Positions 22,491-34,310 of a DNA stretch of 64,000 nucleotides are shown piece after piece. Every line of letters begins with the position of its first letter. Positions within the stretch are counted from its first letter, which is position 1. Below the pieces are notes generated by a model that had not been told where the DNA came from, ran no database searches, and worked only from the letters and a program-made list of their open reading frames with translations. Source of the stretch: Termitomyces sp. T153 (lineage: Eukaryota > Basidiomycota > Agaricomycetes > Agaricales > Lyophyllaceae); NCBI GenBank assembly GCA_018296165.2, contig JACKQL020000012.1, positions 806,001 through 870,000 of the forward strand, written 5' to 3'. The position numbers and the translations under genes are program-made.

Positions 22491-23654
22491 AGGGGAGGAT
22501 GATAAGACCCAGTTGTTGCTGAGCACCAATTTTGGCCTTTTGGACTTGGTGGCAGCTGATCATTTTGAATTTGGCACAAGTCATGACACTCAGCATGTGG
22601 GGCCCAGCCCAGGGTCTGGACCTATGTAGCCCTTGCATGGGATCTTAGTGACCATGAGACTTATTGATCACAAGGAATATCACATGGAGCCTGGAACTTG
22701 GGCCTAGAACAGTAAGGCCGAGACCTTTCCTAGTGATGATTATTAGCAACTCTAGTGACTCTTTGGTGACAAAACAGCTTTCTCTTACCATATATGGATA
22801 TATTGACAGATGCATACCTTTTTACTTATCATTTCCCTTGTTGAGCTTACCAACATACTTGAACAGCATCTACACTTCAAGTATTGACATCGGACTTGCT
22901 CTTTTTGGATTTATTTGCAATTATATGCTACAGAGACTTTGCTTATAATTTTCACCTAGTTACAGACTGATGCCTCATACAGACCATAAACACATTGGCA
23001 GACACTGTCACTAGTGGCAACTATTTGCTTACTTTCCCATACTATACTTTTGAACCATATAAATACTGCCTGTACATAGACACTTAACTATTGAATAGGT
23101 CACTATTGAATAAATCCCCCTTGAACCAAACCTGTCTATCTCTAAGCCTACCAGCTTGAGATTTCACTTTGTTTCTACCTTTGCTCTATTCCTTCACTCA
23201 CTATTGACTACAACTTAGTAACAAGTCTTACCAACTTTGACTTCGACATAGTGCAGTACCAACTGCAGGTGCCCTTTGTGTTATCTCAACTTAGCAACAC
23301 TAGCAACTGCAGTTAGCAACTAGTTTATGTTCATCCCTTGATTCAGTCCCCCTATTACCATCTTCCTCTTTTTCTTCCACTCCTTAACTCCCCCACCACC
23401 ATTAAGAGTTTGCTTTGTCTTAGCAATGCTTCCTGCCTTCACCTATTCTTCTTTCTGTCACTAGCAACTTAGGCTAGCAATAGCAATCCTTTCAACTTCA
23501 CCTTACAATACAGCATTCACTCTTGTTCTCTGAGACAGTTACTGACTTGCCCTCTACTATTAACTTCCTACTGCCAGCTACCCTATCTAGTGACTAGTGT
23601 TAGGTTCTCTTTTTAGGTTTCCTGCATGGCACTAGGTGGCATAGGAGCACATCA
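22491..23654 (+). mobile_element. 3' LTR of LTR family A, with preceding polypurine tract
   Basis: A purine run AGGGGAGGA (22,491-22,499) directly precedes TGATAAGACCC, the start of a 1,155-bp LTR that ends GAGCACATCA at 23,654. Termini TGAT..ATCA match the family A LTR at 56,010-57,122 (minus). The pol region that should lie upstream is missing: the element is cut near 20.1-20.2 kb. Confidence 0.8.
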
Positions 23655-23689
23655 GCACCAAGCAGCAGGGATCCTTAGACTTGTTCTCT

Positions 23690-23815
23690 TCAGATTCCCC
23701 TCTGCTAAGTGATTAGTTACTGATTGTATTGTTGTCTACTCCACTAACATACTTTGGATTCCCCTCTGCTAGCTGCATGACTCCAATCTGCCATTCCAGA
23801 GGTTGCCCTTACACC
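23690..23815 (+). mobile_element. LTR fragment of gypsy family B
   Basis: The segment ends ccagaggttgcccttaca and contains ctttggattcccctctgc and agctgcatga. Related sequence ends the family B LTR at 42,690-42,762 and recurs inverted at 33,384-33,460. Confidence 0.6.
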
Positions 23816-23820
23816 ATCCA

Positions 23821-24032
23821 TGTAATGGTATACTGCCTGATGAAGCAGTGTACAGTCCACAGTAGGAGTCTTGTGGTAAGAACTGGTGTAAGTCCTGTAA
23901 TTTGCAAGAACTACCCTCTCTAACACAGGTACAGTATAATATATAGTACAAAATAAGATGGAATCCAGTTTGGGCAAATTAGGATAGAAAATTGTATAGT
24001 TTAAGTGGAGGTGATGTTATGCTCATGCTACA
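23821..24032 (-). mobile_element. 3' LTR of gag-only element (CpG-less LTR)
   Basis: This is 212 bp with ends TGTAA..GCTACA on the + strand, near-identical to 28,287-28,499. It is flanked on the left by ATCCA (23,816-23,820), matching ATCCG after the other LTR. It contains no CpG, while its partner has eleven; nearly all differences are CG to TG or CA. The gag gene reads on the minus strand, making this the 3' LTR. Confidence 0.95.
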
Positions 24033-25600
24033 TATGCCCTCCAAGTTGGATAGCTTGGAGCATATGGCTTTTTTAGTTAGTAAGTAAGGAGTTTGAGTAA
24101 TGGTGATAATACTTTTCTGGTTGGTAACCACTAAGCCTGCTCAAGGCTGGTTACTCAGCAGCCAATAGATCTGACATGGGGTCCACCTCAATGTCAACTT
24201 TGGGCTCTCCCTCTGTGTTGTCATCATCATCTCCTGGAAGAGGAACATTGGCCAGATCAATCCCTATTTCCTCATCATCATCATGAGCTTTCCCCTTGCC
24301 TTTACAATCAGGGGAGCAAATTATGATGCTGTGGGCAGTGATAGCCATAGGGGGGATGGGGGTGGAGACTGTAGAGGGCACTGATGTCATGGATCTGGAA
24401 GGTGCAGTAGAAGTAACACAATAGAGTCCAACAGCATGGCATTTACTAGCATGTGAGGCAGTAGAGGGACCTGGCCTTGTGGCAGAGAAGAGTCAAAGAT
24501 TGAGACATGGATCTACAAAGGCCATGGGGAGGAATCCAGGAGGGAAAGGTATCTTGACCCTGGGCCAAGTCTCCATCTGGTGATCATACTCTGCAAAGCA
24601 ATACTGACACTTGGTGGTTGGGTCAGCAAGGTTTAAAATAGTGACCACAGTCCCATATCCCATGGGAAAGGGGTATCTGGGGTGACTGTAGGTCTGATGT
24701 ATTTCCAGCTTGTATTCCAAGTAGATCTGGAGTTGCAGAGGGTGGACCACCAGAGGGTTGTTGGGGTTCAGCAGGTCAAATAGGATCATCATACATGTGG
24801 CTGAGTCAATGGTAATGAAAGGATGATGGGAGGGGTCGTCCCTTCAAGTTGTTATTTCCCTTGCCATGATTGCCAAACAGGTGGGTCATAAGTGTTGATA
24901 CATAGTTGGAATGGGTGCGTGGAAGTAAGAAGTCAGAGGCAGGTGATAAGATAGGTGACCTGACTGGGGAGAGATGAACATAAGTCCCTTCTCCCTTGTC
25001 AACCCCTGTAAGGGGTTGACCCTACATAGGAACTCCACTCTATTCAGGCCTAGCCTTATGGATGTACTGGACTGGCTGCCTGTCTTCTCCTGCTCCATCC
25101 CCATCAAGTATTAGTCACCTGCCATAGACATTGAACTCTTGCTCCTTTTGTTGTATTGATTACTCATTGCTTATTCATATTAGTCAGAGTGCTTAGCATA
25201 CCTGGGCCACTTACCACATACAGTATTAGTCATAGCACAGCCACAGATGTAGTATATAAGCTGGTTGCAAGGATAGAATATCCTTTGACTGATTAATAGC
25301 AGTATTCCCCAGGTCTATCCAGTGAATTGACTGTGAGCTCCGTAGTGTCATCCGACTCTGTCTCTGCTTTAGCTTTGACCCCTCATCCACTGCTCACCTG
25401 TTTGAGTACTTGCCTGCTGCTCACTTGTCTCTTAGCTTTTGTGTTGCATGATAGGATTATCCTGCACTGTTGAGCATTCCCTCACAGCCCCTTTATAATT
25501 GATAAAACTTATGAGACCCAGAAATATTTGCAGGTCATCAAGAGGCAGCTTGCTGGTTCCACTCTCAATCAGTTCTTTAATTTTTTTGTGCCTCAATAAC
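24033..25600 (-). other. 3' untranslated/degraded part of the gag-only element
   Basis: Several short minus-strand frames exist (24,792-24,493; 24,390-24,151) but none shows a family signature. One has a CQYCFAEYDHQME Cys pair and could be the remains of a small ORF. A TATA-like AGTATATAAGC is at about 25,252. No reverse transcriptase or integrase is visible, so the element could not move by itself. Confidence 0.5.
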
Positions 25601-26441
25601 TTGAGGTAAGGCACTAGTAATTCTAATCCTTTAATCTAATTGTAGCTCATCCATGACTTATCCCCTGCCTTCCAGAGGACCTCAAACATTGCATGAGTTT
25701 TACTGCCATGATGTGCCACAATGCGCCACAATGCCATTGACTTCTGGCTTGACAATCTGTTCATCCAGTCAGCCAGGAAACAATTGATCATCATTCAGCT
25801 TATGTATTCTGAGTAATGCAGCATGAAAAACATCATGAATTCCCCTCCTTTTGATATTGACAGATACATCTACTTGAAAGGCATTATTCCCAAAGTCCTC
25901 CAAGATCTCATATGGTCCCTCATATTTAGGGATCAGTTTTTTTGGAAACCCCTGTGAAGTTTTTCATCAACACATATACCATATCCTCTTTTGTGAAGGG
26001 AACTAATTGTCTTCTACAGTTGGTTGGGACTTCCATCACCACACTACATTCTAAGGCATACCAGCTGCCTATCTTGAAGAAAGGGTGGGCTGCATGTTCA
26101 TAGGGGATGGTTATTGCCTGATCCCACATGGCATCCCAGGTGTGGATGACTCCTTCCTCAGTCTGTACTGACAAAAATCTCTTTCCCCAATATTGCAGGA
26201 CATTTGATGGGTCCCCAGGGTAAGGCTGACACCACTCCAGGAGATATTCAAACTTTTGCTCCAGGGCATTGCCCAGGCAGTGGGGCCTTCCAAATTGTTT
26301 TTCCTCTAACAAGGTGAGTAACACCTTCTCTTCTGAGTTGTTGACCTTATTAGGGTTTGTGTCCCAGCCAAAGTCCTGGGCCTCTGTGCAGATTATTTCT
26401 TTGGTGTGTTCACTCTCAACCCATTCCTGAAAGGTGATCAT
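25600..26441 (-). pseudogene. C-terminal pol-like segment (SH3/chromo-type end) of gag-only element
   Basis: The frame 26,441-25,926 continues, after one stop, into a REGPYEILEDFGNNAFQVDV segment and then GIHDVFHAALLRIHKLNDD. This pattern ends the Pol polyprotein of many basidiomycete Ty3/gypsy elements. A following piece with PYLKLLRHKKIKELIE and DDLQIFLGLISFINYKGAV is the usual tail. RT, RNase H and integrase core are missing between gag and this part, consistent with an internal deletion derivative. Confidence 0.6.
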
Positions 26442-26489
26442 CCCTATGGATAATCCCTCTGTGGTATTGCTCAGGGCTTCTTCTTGCAG

Positions 26490-28178
26490 TCAGTCAGTCT
26501 CCCATAAGTTCAACTTGATGCTGTACAACTTCAGCCCAGGGGGCTTTCCTGCTTGCATAGAGGAGGAACTCTTATTTTTGGGGCAGTTCCTGGAGAAGTG
26601 ACCAGTCTCATCACAGCCAAAGCAGTGATCCTGAGCCCTGTACTCCTCTTCCTCCCCCTTTGTTAGTTGTTTCTTCTCTCCTAGCCTCTTAGGCTTATGT
26701 CCCCTGGCCTTATGGTTACAATGATTGTCATTGCGGGAAGTTCCCTGTTTTGCAGAGTAAGCCAACAAGGTGTTTGTTTTCTTGCTGTAGTTTGATGGTG
26801 ACCTACTTCTTTTTCTCCCATCAGGCTGGCTGGAGTGGCCTCTTCCTCTATGTCCCCAATCATGACTGGAATTCTGGCCCCCATTATAGTGGTTCTCCAG
26901 TTGCTGATGTCAGTTACTTCCTCCTGCAGTGTCATGGTCTACCTCTATGGCTTCAGCCATTTTGGCAAATTCAGCTTTTGACACAACCCTCTTCCACTTA
27001 GAGGTCTCTGGGATCAGGCCCATGTGATACAGCTCACATTGTATAGAGGGGTGGAACCCATTGAATAGCTTCACCACTTTCTCCTTGCTATTAGTTGACC
27101 CCACAATGGTAAATGATTCTTCAAGCTTGCCTACATAATTGCACATGGTCATTTTCCCTTGACATAAGTGTTGTAGCTTATTCCTCTGTTCATTACAATG
27201 ATTTATTGGAAAGCAATCATTGAACAGCTCCTTAAAAAATCTCTCCATTGTCCACTCTTCAGGGCATTGAGATGCCTCCCATGAGTAAAATGTCCAAGCC
27301 CGGCCTGTGAGGAACTCAGATACCACCAATACCTGATGATCACTCTGCACCAATCCATACTTTATGTAGGAAGTGCAGTGAGTCATGAATTGCAGGAATG
27401 ACTGCAGGTTTGGCTCCCCATTATATTTAGATGGTAGCATTGGCTTGATCAGAGATCTGAGCAGTTTTCTTTTCTTCTTGGAATTCTTAGATTTTACACT
27501 CTTTTTCTTAGAGCCCCGCCTTTTATGCCTCTTTCCCCTGTCAGACAATTCAGACGTGGATTCTTCCTCGCTATCACTGTAGTCTGATGTTAGGGACGTA
27601 TCATTCTCACTGTCCGTGCTGGCTTCACTCGAGGAATCCGAAGGATATGATGATTCAGTCGAGGGTTCTGCCTCTAACATGTTATCAAAACTGACATGCC
27701 GATCTTCCTGGCTCTTCTCCATTAGAGGTACTAGTCCTGGGCCCAGGTCTTGGTTCGTGCCTCCCCCTTGGTCCGCCAATTCGGCCGTTAAACCTTCCGG
27801 TCTCTTTTGGCTAATGTCTTCAGTGGTTACCTTTGGGTTGCTTCCTCGGGGGTGCCCATTGTCCTTTCCTGCACATTGCTTAACTGTACTGACATTGGGA
27901 TAGGAATTTTTCTATTTATGTTGTATCCGTCCATAGTTTCGCTATCACTGATAGATACCTCCAATTTAATCTCCATCTGTGTCTCTTCGGATATCGTCTG
28001 GAACGAGGCCTCCGAGATGTCGGTAAGCGAGGATTCCGCCGGAGCTGATGATGCTGATTTGGCTGCTGGGGCAGTGACCCGATCTGGCCTCTCCCGCTCT
28101 GAGAACAGACCCCGTGTTGCCCACGCTGGGACGTCTCAGGCGAAAGTTGTAACGATTTGATTCTGTGTTAGTAGACAT
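26490..28178 (-). pseudogene. Gag of gag-only LTR element, with CCHC zinc knuckle
   Basis: The gag begins with MSTNTESNRYNFRLRR at 28,178 and shifts frame near 28,080. It then reads a Ser/Glu-rich N-terminus and the retrotransposon-gag core (27,779-26,910) with KPMLPSKYNGEPNLQSFLQF, LTGRAWTFYSW and FKELFNDCFP. A further frame change near 26,930 leads to a zinc knuckle CFGCDETGHFSRNC (C-x2-C-x4-H-x4-C) in 26,768-26,490. Gag packages the retrotransposon RNA. Frame changes make it non-functional as it stands. CpGs are kept in the first third (28.2-27.5 kb) and nearly absent further along. Confidence 0.85.
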
Positions 28179-28286
28179 CGAAAATTTTCACGACTCACCA
28201 CTAGGATATTCGCGGTTGATCAGACCGAGTGAACCCACAATATCAGCGTCAATAGGTTTTGTGAGGACTGTTAGAAGTTCAAAAAA

Positions 28287-28499
28287 TGTAACGGTAGACT
28301 GCCTGATGAAGCAGTGTATGGTCACACAGTAGGAGTCTTGCGGTAAGAACTGGTGTAAGCCGTGTAATTTGCAAGAACTACCCTCTCTAACACGGGTACA
28401 GTATAATATATACTACGGAATAAGACGGAATCCAGTACGGGCGAATTAGGATAGAAAATTGTATAGTTTAGGCGGAGGTGATGTCACGCTCGTGCTACA
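28287..28499 (-). mobile_element. 5' LTR of gag-only element (CpG-retaining LTR)
   Basis: 213 bp, TGTAACGG..CGTGCTACA, followed by target duplication ATCCG (28,500-28,504). On the minus strand it holds a TATA-like TATATATTATACTG and would drive gag. The insertion site corresponds to the ATCCGAGTCGCT word of the gene 2 last exon (compare 36,340-36,360 minus), so the element landed inside gene 2 copy 2. Confidence 0.95.
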
Positions 28500-28504
28500 A
28501 TCCG

Positions 28505-28855
28505 AGTCGCTTCCGATGTTAGTCCATCGTTACTTTGCCAGGCAGACACGGGTTATGCGGGGCTTTGTGGTCGTCATCTCACAGAACTTTTCTCTTGCAA
28601 AAACGGTTAACATTGTGACACGACTCGGACGCTGATGACGAAATAGACAGAGGTACCGTGTTTCCCGGGCAGATGCATCACCAGAATCATCATCAGAAGC
28701 TGCCGACAATGGAATTGATAGTAGCTCGTTTGAGACTGCATCGATAGCATCATCGGGACCATCGTCGGAGTATATTGATGAGGAGACGGGCAGTGAAAGA
28801 GGAACAAGGGACAGTCCACTTCGACTTCGCTCGCACCAGGCATCACGAACTCATT
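28505..28855 (+). pseudogene. Gene 2, copy 2: 3' stub left after LTR insertion and rearrangement
   Basis: Matches the last ~330 bp of the gene 2 final exon (acidic Ser-rich tail, then gacgggcagtgaaagagg and the end region). Frame breaks include a 3-4-base loss before the stop. The 5' part is not found on the other side of the LTR element, where family B LTR sequence occurs instead. Confidence 0.8.
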
Positions 28856-29436
28856 ACCACATCCCAGTGTTGCGAATCACTTGCGATCTTTCAAGCCTCC
28901 TAAAATGTCCACCTAGCCTCACTGCCTTCATTTTTCTTCACTCTACTTGTTCTCACCTTCGGTTCCCCTTGAACACATAACATTGCTACAACAACCCAAA
29001 TTTGAGTACGACCTGTTGCCCTAACTGAATAATTTCAATCATTGATTTGATACCGATTTTGGCATACAAAAAGGAGGAAAGGAATATTTTGCTCAGCACT
29101 TTTACATGAACCCCAGTCTTCGACCAAGAAACACTTCGGTTCGGTCTTTCCTTGGTCAGTCACGATCTTACGCTACCCTTGTCGACAACGATGTAATGAT
29201 ATAATGGTCCTTGGCCTTGATGGCTCAAAACTTTCAGCATATACAATAGAACTCGCAAACCAGAGTGGAAATTAGTGAGGTATCGGGACCGCTTGTAAAA
29301 CAGAGATTGTCAAAGTAACCAACGTTCCATGTAATGTCACTAGGTTTGGTTGTGATTGATACATTAATGTTACCCTCACGACGAGTGTCAGATGCGGAGG
29401 TAAGGATCGATGACAGAGAATCATGTCTGCACACAT

Positions 29437-30262
29437 TTACAGAACATTCTGTGATTGAGCCTCTTCCACTTCCTCGCCATTAGGATCCGGTCTATCGGGC
29501 TGTGGCCGGCTAGTAATAAAACTATACGGAATCCGCACCTGTACCAAGAACATGACATCGCGTAATATGGATTTTTGTGAAGTGAGATGTGCTGGAAGGT
29601 CACTGTAACGACCATCACATTGGATGAAACATCCAGTGAGGACTAGCCAGATATATGGAGGAATAGACGACCAAACACGAGTACTATTCTGAACAAGAGT
29701 CCCATCAAGATGATAGATGTTGCATGACTCAAGTCGGAAGAAGCTGTATGGATAAAGAGTGCAACCAGATCTGGATTTTCCAAGATCCTCTTGTGGCTGA
29801 ACCAAATGTCAGAAGGACGCACGAAGGGAGATTGAAGGTTACATACCGGGATATACCTTTGCCTTCGGGTTGGCGCACAGAGAAGATTCTCCCGCCAAAG
29901 TTGGGCGAGATATTTCAAATGTTCTGACTCGGGAGCAAGTACCCATTTCTCATCGTCGAGGGCTCTACTCATATCTTCTTGTACTAAAAACGTTCATATG
30001 TCATGGATAGTTGAACGGTAAAATAAACTTGCTCACGTGTTATTTCATTTGCTTTAGAGTCAATGAAAGCGTTCAGCTCGCCTCTTTCAAATCCCATGCC
30101 GTATTCAATAGGATCAAGCTGTCATGGGCTTCGATCAACGATGAAATCATGAAAAGGTCAACTCACCATCACGGCATCACGACTGAGTGGTTTAACAGTG
30201 TAAACCGAATCACTTTTTTCAATACAAAGATCCCATGTCTGTAGAATCTTTCTTGAAGGCAT
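29437..30262 (-). CDS. Gene 1, copy 2: unrecognised 224-residue protein, four exons
   Basis: Exons 30,262-30,167, 30,118-30,037, 29,983-29,847 and 29,796-29,437 have the same lengths (96, 82, 137, 360 nt) as copy 3 and join in the same phases without a stop. The protein starts MPSRKILQTWD and ends EEAQSQNVL. In the last exon only about five residues differ from copy 3. Introns keep GTGAGT, GTGAGC and GTATGT donors. The converging partner gene 2 is reduced to a stub here, so if the two proteins work together this copy would depend on gene 2 elsewhere. Family not recognised. Confidence 0.8.
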
Positions 30263-30599
30263 AGTGTTCGCGATCAGAGAGGAGTTTCTCTAGTTATTTG
30301 TATCGGTTACAACTCGCAGACGTCAGGTGGCCACGATTATCAAAATCGCTACTGTCGGTTTTTAAACTGTCGGCTTTTACCGATAGGATAGGATTATATA
30401 AGGTTGCTTACCGGGCGCGGTCCGTACGAACAACCAGGGCCTGTTACCATAGGTCGCGTACTAGCCTGTATGCCCGTTCTATCTCCACAATCTCATGAGC
30501 AAACATGATAATCCAGGTCGTTCAATCATTTCACACATCCATCAAATTGTTCCAAGTATATACTCCGGTCGAATTCTCTCGCAGGACTAGAACAAGCCC

Positions 30600-31410
30600 G
30601 CTGCTCCCTCTGTCCTAAGAACCCAGCGCCTCCAAGGACCTCACGTTCCGTGCGTTCAAAAAGTGAGATGAGGTCCGATATAGCCGTGTGGAGCTCAGTG
30701 CCAACTTCGTTCTGCGCAGAGGTAGACTGAGCTTGCAGGAAGCGATAGAAGGAGGGAATGAGGTGGCAGTTTGTCTGGTCTGCTTGGAGGCAGATTAGGG
30801 CACGGGCATCTGTGCAAGTCCGAGATCATGGTGTTATTATGATTGTATTTAGAAGATGTACAAGGATTACTCGGAGAAGGAAGAAGGCTCCATCTTGTCT
30901 TCATACTCGCAAAACTGTAGATGCCACAACCATCATTCATCCTTCTCCATTTGAATCATAAGGGCATAATGTACTCCTCAAGGTACTCCAGGATGACTGA
31001 ACTCTCATTCAATGCCCGTGGTGGATTAAAGTTGTCTGGTTTCAATCCTGGAATGAGACCTTTAGGTCAAACTGCAGCAAGTCGGGCGGTTTTTTTGTAT
31101 GGGTCTTCTTCGTCTATGTGAGAGAAGATCAGATTATGAAGAAGTGAGGAGGTGGAGAACTGACAGTACTACATAGATTAAACGAGGTAAATAATCAGTA
31201 AGAGAGTCCTTATTATAAGAGTTGAACAAACATCCATTACAAACCTCGTGCGGAATCTCAAAAAACTCAAGCGCAACCCACACGCGCTGCACGAACGGAC
31301 AGAAGCAGCTTCCAAAGAGCGTGATATCCTCTGTTGCACTGATGCTGGTTGATTGTTGATAGTGCCTGGTCTGTGCATGCTTTGTGGCAGTGTTTACCCC
31401 GAGTGAGTAG
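30600..31410 (-). pseudogene. Glutathione S-transferase pseudogene, cassette copy 2
   Basis: The minus strand carries GST exon 1 (DITLFGSCFCPFVQRVW-type, but reading ACG where ATG should be), the TACT microexon at about 31,171-31,174, exon 3 with an extra A in the run after EEDPYKK (frameshift), and exons 4 and 5. Exon 5 ends abruptly after LGQREQRA near 30,600. The last exons are missing and the break joins directly to the upstream region of gene 1 copy 2. Upstream sequence to about 31,587 matches the intact GST promoter region. Confidence 0.85.
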
Positions 31411-31589
31411 ACGTGGGAGTTTGCGTGAAAGGCTGCTTTGACGCGGTGATGTCACAGTAGTTAGGCGCCCAAGTGTTTCAGAGCCAATCAAAGCTAGATG
31501 CTATTTGAATTGCTAAATCTGGCGGCGATTGGCCTGATAACCTGCGTATAATATTCGCATCGTGGAGGAGTCACCTGAGGCATTTGTAA

Positions 31590-32290
31590 GCTTGCCGGCT
31601 GCAAGTTACAACGCTTGGAGACGCAAATCCTACATTTACGTCACAGTAGTGGCACATTGCGACACACTCACGTGAGCGCCGTCTCAAGAAGTTTTTGTTT
31701 ATACCTTTGTTTGCTTATCTTACTTACGAGCAAACGAAGGTGAGTTATTATATTCATAGATTACTGCTACAGATCTTACTTACGAGCAAACAAAGTGGAT
31801 TTTGTCTTGTCTGTTGAGGTCACAGTGAGGCTGGTTATAGACACACCTGATGCTGGCAGGATGATATAACATCCCCTGTCATGACAGGATAAGCCTGATA
31901 TAACCACAGTTGTAATTACAGCGCTGCTTGTTACATCAATCACATGTGATAATTGTCAACAGCATCAAATGTTGAACCAGACAAAAAGAAATCAACCAAA
32001 GAGGATTGAACCAACAAGCTTAATACTAATGTACATAATTGGAAGAAAGACACAATACAACCATTGAACTAACAACCTCGATAATAGATTCAACACATAA
32101 AGGCCTATGTACCCATGAGGCCTGCCTGTTGAGCACATGGTTAGCCTGGTTAGAGTTCAGTTAGAGTTATGGTTAGGGAGTTAGTGGTTTGGTTAGGTTC
32201 TGTTAAGGTTCTGTTAAGGTTTTGTTAACATGCTTAGGGTTCCAGGGATATTTTGAAGGGGAGCTTGCTCCCCTTATCACAACAAGTTTG
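31590..32290. other. Intergenic sequence with short direct repeat and GGTTAG-rich segment
   Basis: No gene seen. The word atcttacttacgagcaaac occurs twice (about 31,716 and 31,771). At 32,140-32,245 the + strand is rich in GGTTAG/GTTAGGG-like words, resembling degenerate telomere-type sequence but without a regular repeat. Confidence 0.4.
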
Positions 32291-32298
32291 CATTGTAA

Positions 32299-32390
32299 CC
32301 AAGGCTCTGTGGTCAACTGGTTATGGTTGTATCAATCGTTGTTTTTGGGATAGTGGTCACAGGTTTGATTCTCCCAATTGGTGAAATATT
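32299..32390 (+). repeat. Solitary tRNA-like repeat
   Basis: Contains TGGTCAACTGG (A-box-like) and, about 65 bp on, CAGGTTTGATTCTC (B-box-like). It resembles the three units at 1371-1800. Likely tRNA-derived SINE-type sequence, not a working tRNA. Confidence 0.4.
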
Positions 32391-32881
32391 TGACTGAAAA
32401 TTGGTGATGCTGTAGTTACAATGCTAGTTATATTACGACTATGCTGTAAGTACAGGCTGTTGTTATAATAAATGGACGGTATAGCCTGATAGACAGCCTT
32501 TCACTTTTTTTTTTGACACCGATACAATCATTTCAACCTGTCTTTGAATCGCCGCAGGCTGTCGACTCCTACCCCTTTAGTCACCAGACAAGCGGCAAGC
32601 CAATGAAGAGCCACAGTACTCTTACCAGGTCCTCTCCCAACCACTTCTCCACCTATCATGTCAGTTTGAGGGGCTCATATCACAACTGGCAATGAAGTCT
32701 GCCCCTCACTTAATCCCAGCAATCTGAACTCCCTCATCACAGCCTTCAATCTCTGCAGTGATTGAGCAGTGGGTGAAATCTACCAGTAGTTAGATGATGG
32801 GAATAGAATACACATTGATGTGATCCATAATAAACCTGCAGAAATGTGAACAAAACTCCAAGAGATCCACTCAAAGTTAGT

Positions 32882-33379
32882 TGTGAGAGGAACACTTGCC
32901 AGTCCAAGCACTCAACCAACTGGCCCAAAAGGGCACAATGTCCAAGCTGTTGGACATGCTGACTGGCTCTATATATAGTGAAGTGGTCCTCTTACATCAG
33001 CCCCTTTTCTAGAGGTGGATGACCTGGCTACCTTCAGCAGGGGGGTCACACATCTTTTAAGATGGAAGCTGGACTAGAGAAAAGACTATACTATGTAATA
33101 TAGTTACCCCCAGGCATTGCCTGTAAGCCACAGTCAAGTTTCTCTTTTAATGCACAGTATCAAAGGTACTATCACATGACTAGGCCAGCAACTTCTAATC
33201 ACATGACCCCAAATAAAGTGCATCTTAGGAGAATTGAACTGGTGACCTTGTAGCTTGGACATTCTGTAAGAGGAACACTTGCCAGTCCAAGCACTCAACC
33301 AACTGGCCCAAAAGGGCACAATGTCAAAGCTGTTGGACATGCTGACTGGCTCTATATATAGTGAAGTGGTCCTCTTACA
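32882..33379. repeat. Two 115-bp direct copies of a short element with terminal inverted repeats
   Basis: Copies at 32,882-32,996 and 33,265-33,379 differ at only a few positions. Each begins TGT(A/G)AGAGGAACACTT and ends with the inverse AAGTGGTCCTCTTACA, giving ~16-bp imperfect terminal inverted repeats. On the minus strand the middle reads GGGCCAGTTGGTTGAGTGC, an A-box-like word. After the second copy's end a B-box-like AGTTCAATTCTCC follows (about 33,230-33,245), so the elements could be MITEs or tRNA-derived SINEs. Confidence 0.6.
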
Positions 33380-33383
33380 TTGC

Positions 33384-33530
33384 TGTAAGGGCGACCTCTG
33401 GAGGCTGTGGCTAAGTCACACAACTGGCAGAGGGAGATCCAAAGTCTATTCAGTAACTACAAGAAGTTCTAGAGTTCTAGCTACTCACCTGGCAGAAGGA
33501 GATCCAAAACTGGTAGCCGAGAGCATTAAT
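33384..33530 (-). mobile_element. LTR fragment of gypsy family B (inverted)
   Basis: Starts tgtaagggcgacctctgg and includes cagagggagatccaaagtc, the reverse complement of the family B LTR end at 42,690-42,762. Part of it is duplicated at about 33,490. Confidence 0.55.
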
Positions 33531-33559
33531 CATCATTTCTTCATGACTCTTTTCCAGAT

Positions 33560-34310
33560 AAATAACAGATAACAGTCAAAACAAGGAACATACTAGTACT
33601 TCTCAATTCGACCATAACTAGATAGCCAAGAAGGCTTTTGGACTCCAGGATTGTCCACATGCTACCTGATGCCAATGTCCACAAATAAATCGTCATCAGG
33701 CTAAAGAATGCCTCAGATGACTCCTCCATGATGCAAATGTTATATGCAGTCAAATCGTTATCTTCAGGCTAATCACCACCAGATTTAGCAATTCGAATAG
33801 CATCTAGCTTTGTGGATGAATTGGCCTGAAACACTTGGGCGCCTAGTGCCGGGGTATGACATCACCCCGCGTCAAAACAACCCTTCACGCATACTCCCAC
33901 ACGCTTTCTCTCCCGGACGTGTCCACTGACGCAGGTAAACACTACCACAAAGCACGCACAGGCCAGGCACTATCAACAGTCAACCAGCATCAGGCAGCAA
34001 AGGATATCACACTCTTTGGAAGCTGCTTCTGTCCGTTCGTGCAGCGCGTGTGGGTTGCGCTTGAGTTTTTTGAGATTCCGTACCAGGTTTGTAATGGATT
34101 TTTGTGCTATTCTTCTAATATAACTATTGTATTACTGATTATCTACCTCGTTTAATATATGCAGTACTGTCAGTTCTCCACCTCCTCACTTATTCACAAC
34201 CTGATCTTCTCTCAAATAGACGAAGTAGACCCATACAAAAAACCGCCCGACCTGCTCCAAGTTTCACCTAAAGGTCTCGTTCGGATTGAAATTGAACAAC
34301 TTGATTGTTC
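33560..34310 (+). pseudogene. Glutathione S-transferase pseudogene, cassette copy 3 left end
   Basis: Carries the GST upstream region, exon 1 (start codon changed to GTG near 33,920), the TACT microexon and most of exon 3, then stops after GLVRIEIEQL. The remaining exons are missing and the sequence passes into the gene 1 promoter region. It lies inverted with respect to the intact GST at 38,276-39,524, giving copy 3 ~740-bp inverted ends. Confidence 0.85.

Noticed and set aside
24860..25430. A further solo LTR inside the gag-only element
   Set aside because: A TATA-like word exists, but I could not find matching ends or a target duplication.
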